Assembly (NCBI GenBank): GCA_029891345.1
Contig: CM057009.1
Span: 91,869,416-91,933,415, forward strand
DNA: 64,000 bases
Source: Dryococelus australis
Taxonomy: Eukaryota; Arthropoda; Insecta; Phasmatodea; Phasmatidae
Reading direction: 5' to 3'
A model generated the notes under the pieces. It saw only the letters and a program-made list of their open reading frames with translations. It had not been told where the DNA came from and ran no database searches. A program made the position numbers and the translations under genes. The first letter of the stretch is position 1. Each line of letters starts with the position of its first letter. Of this stretch, positions 57,733 to 64,000 are shown in pieces.

Positions 57733-58763
57733 TTTTTTCTGGCAAGCCCCCATATCCCGCTACGCCAGCTTGAGCACCTTCACAGTTGTGTGTGCCCTCC
57801 GGCATGCATGTTAGTAGCTAAGACGGTTGGAGAATGGGATGCGTCTCAGGGCAATCACTTTACGGCTTAGGTTGGGTTTAATTACAAAATGGGCGCATGC
57901 ATCGCGGCTGAGCAGGGTTGTCTGGTGCCATGGCTGCAATTGTAGCCATGGACACACCCCGAAAGAAGAAGGATCTAGTAAGGGGCACAGAAATCAGGCA
58001 AAGCGGAGAGGGCCTGAAAAAACTATGCGACAGTCGCGAAGGATAAAAATAATTCCTTTTATTGCATTAGGGCTGGAGAAAGTAAGGTTATTGTCAGTTC
58101 GCTAAGATAGACTTTGTGAGCTTAATGAGGGTGATATGAAATTTTTCGATCCGCTGCTGGGATGTATCCAGGGTCGTACCGCAGTAGCACGGCCCTGGAG
58201 GCGGGGGACAGAACTGCGCCACCCGGCCGTAGATGCCCGTCATCTCTCTGGAAGCAGAAACAAGTATTTAGTTTCCAGGCACAAAAATAGGAGCAATTAG
58301 GAAGGGGAAGGGGGTGGTAGTGCGATGTAATGAAATGCCATTACCTACAGTGAAAATTCGCTTGCAGCTAGCGTGGTGTTGTGTGTAGTGTTGGCAGTGT
58401 TGTGCGTGACCAGTGTAGTGTCGAAGAATTAGATAATTAGTAATGAGTAATGAGGGGTATAAATAAAATAATCGCCAGCCTGGAGGACGCCATATTGGGT
58501 ATCAGGTAGGTGTATTGGGCCAACGCATAGGCCTACACCAGACCGAAACTCCAGGTTGGATCCCGCGATGCGGACACTCGGGTGCGCACGTAATGTAGCA
58601 TAGAAAACAAATTGCAATGTAGAGCAAAGGGTCATCTCCGAGCCAGAAGCTGTACAGAGCCTGCTCTGCCTTGTTCTGTGTTCACATAGTGCTTCGCATC
58701 ATTGTATATGTTTGTGGGAATTATCACGCGACTTACTGCGGTAATTTAGGGAGGTTATGGAGG
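57733..58763 (-). repeat. Jockey 3' UTR, copy 1
   Basis: The part 57735-58255 is about 80-90% alike, by eye, to 61768-62275. Shared blocks include CCGGCATGCATGTTAGTA, CTAAGACGGTTGGAGAATGG and GACACACCCCGAAAGAAGAA. It also holds a hairpin, CCAGGGTCG...CGGCCCTGG (58168-58197). On the plus strand the segment around 57880 contains an antisense open frame that is intact in copy 2. Confidence 0.85.
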
Positions 58764-60010
58764 CCTGTGAGCCAAAATGCTTTTCGGCCGCTTATATTTT
58801 TGAGTTTCCTCGGGATCAATCCCCGAGGCTGGATATTTTCCCCTTTTGCACTGTTTGCACAATCAGTGTAAAATCTTGTGCTAATATCAAGAAGTGCTCA
58901 TCCAGTTTTTCAATTTTTAATTCGCGATGCAGATCTGCAATAGGGGAGTATCGGGGCGCATCTGCTGCTATTCGCAGACATTTATTTTGAATTATTTGGA
59001 GGCGCCTTGTGTGCATTTTAGCTGCATGTGCCCAGTTGGGCGCAGCATAAGTTATAATTGGGCGTATTAGTATCGTATACAGTAATACAGCCTTGTTTAG
59101 GGTTAGGCCGCTTCGTGGGTTTAATATAGGATAGAGTGAGGATAGCCGGGCTTGGACACTTGCACAGTTTGCATCTATATGCGCCTTCCAAGTGAGCTTT
59201 CGGTCCATATGAACGCCTAAGTATTTCACCACATCTTTATGGGGAATTTTTTCGTCAAATAGAGTTAATTCAGGGCAATTATTCGCTTGGGGTAACTGTC
59301 TGCGAGTAATGACAATAGCTTCACTTTTGCCGATATTAATTTTTATCCGCCACATTGTATAAAAATATTGAAAAGAATTTAGGACATTTTGTAACCTTTG
59401 GGTTGCTAGTTCGAGATTGTGGTAGTGACTGAAAATAAAAGTGTCTTCCGCATAGCACCCAAATTGCACCAGTCGGTGATCAGGTTTCGGTAGGTCTTTA
59501 TGTATATATTAAATAACACAGGGCCTAAAATGCTGCCTTGTGGCACACCGGCACATATAGTTTTTGCGCCAGATTTAGCACCCACGCATAAAACAGTGAA
59601 ATTTCTGTGCGCCAAATAGCTGCTTATCAATTTGACATAGCAGTCAGGGAGTTTTATATCATACAATTTATATATTAGGCCTGCGTGATATACACGGTGA
59701 AAGGCTTTTTCGATACCAAAGAATACTTCAACAACATAATCTTTAAAGTTAAAGGCATTAGTAATGTATTCCGTAACTCATACAAGCTGATGTGTAGTCG
59801 AGTGTTTCGATCGGAAGCCAAATTGGTCCTCTTGTAGTAAGTTATTACTTTCCAGGTGAGAATTTATACGCCTTAATATAATATATTCAACTACCTTTGA
59901 AAGTGTGTTGAGGAGGCTGATTGGCCTGTAATTTTGGGGAAGTTTCTTGTCTTTTCCTGACTTGTGAAAAACAATTACATTCGCTTATTTCCATATATTT
60001 GGAAAATATT
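58764..60010 (-). pseudogene. Jockey ORF2, reverse transcriptase, catalytic box altered
   Basis: In order: KSGKDKKLPQNYRPISLL (block 1/2, near 59960), FGFRSKHSTTHQLV, FGIEKAFHRV (normally DIEKAFDRV, so the first catalytic Asp is changed), AGVPQGSILGPVLFNIYI, CYAEDT at about 59455 (the YADD box with Asp to Glu), then VVKYLGVHMDRKLTW and the thumb up to 58816. A frameshift falls near 59470-59490 and a 2-bp loss near 58817. Two changed catalytic positions plus frameshifts mark it as long dead. Confidence 0.88.
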
Positions 60011-60176
60011 CGAACTTGAGCATTGAATTCACACAGAGTGCTAAATGCTCAAGAGCTAGATCGGCGAGTTTCTTTAATACAATCGCTTGTATGCCATCCT
60101 TGCCAGGTGCCTTTTTAGGCTTCATATTGCGGATGACAAGTTTAATTTCTTGCAATTGTATATATTCTGGTTCGTG

Positions 60177-60641
60177 TTATGTGGGCAGCCATTGTTTAGT
60201 ATTTAGTTCCTGGAGAATTTGGACTGCGAAAATTCTATCACTGGGTGCCTGATTTGGCTGAAAAGTGTTTTCCAGCACATTGGCAAAGGCCAGTGCCTTC
60301 GCTTCAGGGGTGAAGGCTACACCAGTGGTCGTGGTTAAGGGCGGAATTTTATCAGTTTTGTTTAATAGGCGCTTGGTTAGTCCCCACAGATTATTCGTGT
60401 TTTTATTTAATTTTGCGATTTTCGCATCCCAAACACTAGCCCTCCAAAGGGCTACTTCGTCCGAGATCACTGCCTGCAGCTCATTTATACGGGCCTTAAT
60501 TCTGCGATCACTGCGACGAGTATACTGGCGCCTTAAGTGATTTTTCTGCGTAATAATATTGTGTTGTGTATTGTGTATTGTGTATTGTGGGAAAGTTTCT
60601 AGTTTTATTGTGATTATTTTCTCTGGAATGTGCTCTGCCAT
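60177..60641 (-). pseudogene. Jockey ORF2, linker between endonuclease and RT
   Basis: A 154-codon frame with basic helices and NNLWGLTKRLLNK, then ...AKALAFANVLENTF, the region that precedes the fingers of Jockey reverse transcriptases. It joins upstream and downstream parts through frame changes near 60640 and 60180. Confidence 0.75.
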
Positions 60642-60689
60642 ACCTTTATGAATAGTTTCAGTAAGGACTGAGACTGCTTCGTCAATTAG

Positions 60690-61508
60690 TGCAGTTTATG
60701 TTATAGAAGCTGTGTCTAATTGAGGTAAGTTTTCGTCAATATAATGTGTAAATGCGGGCCAATTCGCATGTGAATAGTCTTTAATTTTTCTAGGTACAGT
60801 AGATTCAACAAGTGAGTGGAAATCTGTATGGTCGGAAGAAAGATCCTGCTCGACCCTGAGGTCGAAGCCAGTACTAAACTGTTTATTTATTACGATATCA
60901 AGCACATCAGGGTGTTAATTTCGTTGTGTCGGGTTATATGTCGTATCGTAGGGTGCCATAACTTGATAATTTCGGTTAGTTTGGTGCCTGTGCAGTAGCA
61001 CACCATTCGCAGTTCTGGTTCGCGAATGCCAAAACGGATGTTTTGCATTAATATCCCCGATGGCTAGTATTACAGGGCCTACATTATTAATTAATGTGTC
61101 AAGCTCTGCTACTGTAAGAGAGCGCCCTGGTGGGGTATAAACTGATAGCAGTTTGGTTTTTTGTTGCCCTAATTTAAGTTCAATTCCCACTGCTTCCAGT
61201 GTAAGGAAATCTGGAAATAATATTTCATGATGTACGATTGAGTGGTGTATAAAAATTGCAAATCCACCACCTCTGCCTACATTCTGCGCCCTGTCCCGCC
61301 TGTTTACGGCATAGCCTGGAACAGAGAATCGTTTATTTGGTGCAAAGTGTGTCTCGTTTACTGCCGCGATTTTTACTTTATTCCGAGACAAATAATCAAT
61401 AAATTCGTCCTTTTTGTTACTAAGGCCATTCGCATTCCAGTAGAAAATTGTGTGTATGTGTAGGTCGCAATTATTTAGTGTAGCTGTATTACAGTTGTTT
61501 ACTTGCAT
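60690..61508 (-). pseudogene. Jockey ORF2, apurinic-like endonuclease domain
   Basis: From ATG 61508 the 197-codon frame contains FYWNANGLSNKK (catalytic Asn), NETHF (catalytic Glu, about residue 53), GGGFAIF, SVYTPPG and GDINAKHPFW (Asp/Asn, about residue 152). After a stop at 60915 the domain goes on in another frame at 60905-60696, with the conserved SSDHTDF (SDH catalytic motif). The domain nicks target DNA to prime reverse transcription. At least one frameshift makes this copy inactive. Confidence 0.88.
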
Positions 61509-61765
61509 GGTGAATACTCTTGACCATCTTTAGGTGGAGCGTGATTGTCTGTGCAATTTTGTCTTCCTGCGAAAGTCCGGGAGTTGTCCAAATGACAGTC
61601 AATTGTACTAGGGGCATTAACTCATTAATTAGTTGGGGGGTTTGGCTCAGTTCAGCATCGCTGTTGAATGCAGATTTAATGGCATCCATGATGAAAGGAG
61701 CCTACAGAGGTGCTGATACTACCTCCATGGGGTCAGGGCGCGATCTGGCCTTTGGAATTTTTTAT
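61490..61765 (-). pseudogene. Jockey ORF1 (Gag-like), C-terminal fragment
   Basis: The frame reads RSRPDPMEVVSAPL, a stop, then MDAIKSAF...LSQTPQLINELMPLV and ends 61490. It overlaps the ORF2 start at 61508 by 19 bp in another frame, the usual Jockey ORF1/ORF2 arrangement. The zinc knuckles and the rest of Gag are missing. This protein normally packages element RNA. Confidence 0.65.
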
Positions 61766-61918
61766 TATTTGACGAGCCCCAAAATCCCGCTATGCCAACG
61801 TGAGCACCTTCACAGTTCTGTGTCCCCTCCGGCATGCTTGTTAGTAACTAAGACGGTTGGAGAATGGGATGCGTCTCAGGGCAAGCCCTTTACGCCTTAG
61901 GTCGGGTTTAATTATAAA

Positions 61919-62128
61919 ATGGGTGCATGCATCGCGGCTATAGCAGGGTTGTCTGGTGCCATGGCCGCAATTGTAGCCATGGACACACCCCGAAAGAAGA
62001 AGGATCTAGTAAGGGGCATAGAAACCCAGGCAAAGCGGAGAGGGCTTGGAGAAAACTATGCGACAGTCGCGGAAGATAAATGTAATTCCTTTAATGGATT
62101 AAGGCTGGAGGAAGTAGGGTGGTATTAG
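61919..62128 (+). other. Antisense open frame in the Jockey 3' UTR
   Basis: A 69-codon plus frame (start MGACIAAIAGLSGAM, then a basic MDTPRKKKDLVRG) lies opposite the 3' UTR of copy 2. In copy 1 the same frame is broken by a one-base change near 57907, and in the relict only parts remain. It is more likely incidental than a gene. Confidence 0.25.
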
Positions 62129-62876
62129 TTTGCGAAGATAGACTTTGTGAATGTGATGCGGGATGAAATGAAATGAGGTCGTACCTAGATTAATAACCAG
62201 GGTCGCGCTCTGCGGTCCTGGTGGTGGGGGACAGAACTGAGCCGCCCCACCCGACAGATGCCAGCCATCTCTCTGTAATAAAGGAAAGCGTGTTAGTGTG
62301 TCACAGGCAATTACAAGAGTCTTAAAACTAGGAGTAATATTTATATCACCTTTTCTGTGACTTCGCGTGTACCTGTGTGTAGGGATGTGTTAGTGTGTGT
62401 CAATTGAGGTGTGAGTGAGTGTTAGTGTAGGTGTGCCACTCTACCACCCTCGCCAGCCGCTGCAGAGAGCATACTACGCCACAAGCCATCTCACTGATAG
62501 CCAATCTCTGCAGTTATTGCTGATTAACTTCCAGAGCATTTATACGGCTGTATGTGCTGCAAGTGACTGCCTTGGAATCGGCAGTGGCGACGGGCCATGC
62601 ATACATACAGCTGTCGGATGAGAGAAGCTTTGTAGCACATGTGTGTGTGGTGCAGTGTGGATGCAATGTGAATCACGGGGCCATCTCCGTGCCAGTGGCT
62701 GTACAGAGCCTGCTTCGCCTTTTTCTGTGATCACATAGTGCTTCGCTAATTTGTGATCATTATTTTGTCAAAGAGCTAATTTGAAGTTAAATGTATCGCA
62801 GTATTACGGGTTTCCGGAATAAATTTGTGAGTTGGGTGCATGGCTGAGGGCCTGCATTGCGAGTTTCGGTGCTTTA

Positions 62877-64000
62877 AGGCGGTCTGTGAGCTAAAATGCT
62901 TTTAGGCCGCTTATATTTCAGTGTCTCGTCGGGGTCATAATCTCCGAGACTAGATATTCTCGGGTTGGCATGTGTGGCACAATCATTGTAAAATTTTTCT
63001 GCCCTTTTGACGAAGTGCTCGTCTAGTTTTTCGATTTTGAGTTCGTTATGCAGATCTGTAATGGGGCAGTATCTAGGTGCGTCTGCCGTAATCCGCAGGC
63101 ATTTGTTTTGCACAATCTACAGTCTCTTGATAAGTGTTTTAGCTGCATGGGCCCATGTGGGCGCAGCATATGTTATAACAGACAGTATGAGCATGGTATA
63201 GACAAATACCTCTGTGTTTCGTGTTATGGCACTTCTCCTATTAAGTATAGGGTATAGGGCGGAGAGTGTGGCGTATGCACTTACGCATTTGGCGTCTATA
63301 TGTACTTTTCAGGTCAACTTTCTGTCCATATGTACGCCTAGATATTTAACTACAAGTTTATGGGGTATGGGTTCGCCAAATAAAGTGATTTGTGGACGAT
63401 TCGCAGCTTGGAGTAGTGCTCTACGCGTGAAAACGATCATCTCGCTTTTCCCGACATTGATTTTAATCCGCCATTTTGTTTAATATTCTTGAAAGACTAT
63501 TAAGGCAGCTTGTAATCGTGTTGCTAGACCGTGGTCGTGTGAGCGACTAAATATGACAGTGTCATCAGCATAGTAACCGAATTGCACCAGTCGGTGGTCT
63601 GGTTTCGGTAAATCGTTTATATAAATATTAAATAAAACTGGGCCAAGTATAGTGCCTTGAGGCACTCCAGCATATATGGTTTTAGTTTCTGATTTCGCCT
63701 CTTCACAATGGACAGAAAAAGTCCTGCGATTGAGGTAGCTGGCTAATAATTTAATATAGCAATCGGGGAATTTTAATTCATATAATTTATAAATTAATCC
63801 GGGATGGCAAACTCGATCAAAACCCTTTTCGATATCTAAGAAAACTGCGTCTGCATAATCTTTCCAGCTAAAGGCATGGTTATTATATTCAGTGATTCGT
63901 ACCAATTGGTGTGTTGTGGAGTGCTTTTGTCTAAAGCCAAACTGCTCTTCGGAAGTAAATTATTATTATTTATATGAGAATTAATCTGTCTTAGGATTAT
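62877..64000 (-). pseudogene. Jockey ORF2 reverse transcriptase, copy 2, with stops
   Basis: The frame 63905-63480 keeps FLDIEKGFDRV, AGVPQGTILGPVLFNIYIN and the intact GYYADDTVIFS catalytic box. A stop at 63480 is followed in the same frame by KWRIKINVGKSE..., a stop within the VKYLGVHMDRKLT block (about 63310) and another at about 63118. It then continues to ...YDPDETLKYKRPK and the terminal stop at 62874-62876. So it is collinear with three internal stops, better preserved than copy 1 and probably younger. Confidence 0.88.

Larger units (their letters stand above)
57733..61765 (-). mobile_element. Jockey-clade non-LTR retrotransposon, copy 1
   Basis: Reading right to left: the ORF1 C-terminal fragment (61765-61490), ORF2 with endonuclease (61508-60690), linker (60641-60177), reverse transcriptase (about 60010-58764), a ~1.03-kb 3' UTR and an A8 tail at 57730. 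The ORF2 span of about 915 codons matches Jockey elements. It has several frameshifts and stops. The 5' end is cut within ORF1, exactly where the tail of the next copy ends. Confidence 0.88.
61766..64000 (-). mobile_element. Jockey-clade non-LTR retrotransposon, copy 2 (runs off window)
   Basis: A ~1.1-kb 3' UTR (61766-62876) and the ORF2 C-terminal part (62877-64000, continuing past the window). Its 3' end reads GGGGCTCGTC followed by AAATAATAAAAAA on the minus strand and then directly ORF1 sequence of copy 1. Confidence 0.88.

Noticed and set aside
57733-58255. The repeated segment as an element 5' UTR or LTR
   Set aside because: Both copies end in A-rich tails on the same side and follow ORF2, so a 3' UTR fits better; no matching repeat lies at the other side of copy 1's ORFs as an LTR would require.
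61919-62128. A host gene for the antisense basic ORF
   Set aside because: It lies wholly inside a transposon 3' UTR and is broken in the second copy.
1-64000. CRISPR array or bacterial operon
   Set aside because: None of the tandem arrays has identical short repeats with unique spacers of constant length, no cas-like genes are present, and all context is eukaryotic.
63480-64000. Active reverse transcriptase in Jockey copy 2
   Set aside because: Although the YADD box is intact, three in-frame stops follow in the same domain.

Overview
This window looks like non-coding or accessory DNA from a large, AT-rich arthropod genome, probably an insect. The evidence is long (TA)n tracts, two tRNA-headed SINE families, several MITE families, a Merlin-type transposase, an R1-like and two Jockey-like non-LTR retrotransposons, and a decayed transposase with the helix-turn-helix layout common in insects. 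Mean ORF length is short, no bacterial operon structure is visible, and introns are expected. No complete, confidently named host gene is present. The insect assignment is inference; SINE family B and the transposase fit a polyneopteran best, but this is not proven.

Layout. At 1.2-3.2 kb there is a minus-strand group: an unrecognised gene that reads across a predicted 81-bp intron, a small membrane-type ORF, and an alpha/beta-hydrolase (lipase-like) gene whose 5' end meets a frameshifted Merlin transposase. At 3.9-5.2 kb lie three different tandem-repeat blocks. At 6.7-9.5 kb there is a 2.8-kb segment bounded by imperfect inverted ends and TTA duplications (PIF/Harbinger-like). At 9.8-10.4 kb is an intact 200-codon ORF resembling the double-jelly-roll-like capsid proteins of animal DNA viruses and their endogenous relatives. 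At 10.8-13.6 kb is decayed coding-like sequence. At 14.0-15.9 kb is a 5'-truncated R1-like element on the minus strand.

From 16 to 56 kb the window is mostly intergenic or intronic. It holds satellite-like arrays (CCAAT-rich at 18.4-19.3 kb, about 128-bp units at 31.0-31.7 kb, 60-62-bp units at 50.9-51.5 kb), a dispersed repeat family rich in AGGTCA half-sites (19.7, 31 and 45.4 kb), seven SINEs, four copies of one MITE family, a hAT-like MITE, a PIF-like MITE, a hammerhead-like motif and several tRNA-like segments.

The right end (56.6-64 kb) is a head-to-tail series of Jockey-clade elements, all on the minus strand: a relict 3' UTR, a 4-kb copy truncated in ORF1, and a second copy running off the window. 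The A-rich 3' tail of the second abuts the truncated 5' end of the first. This is the arrangement seen in telomeric retrotransposon arrays, though a nested insertion would also explain it. Both copies are dead.

The strongest candidates for something new are the DJR-like ORF, the spliced unknown gene beside the lipase, the head-to-tail Jockey array and the dispersed AGGTCA-rich satellite family.
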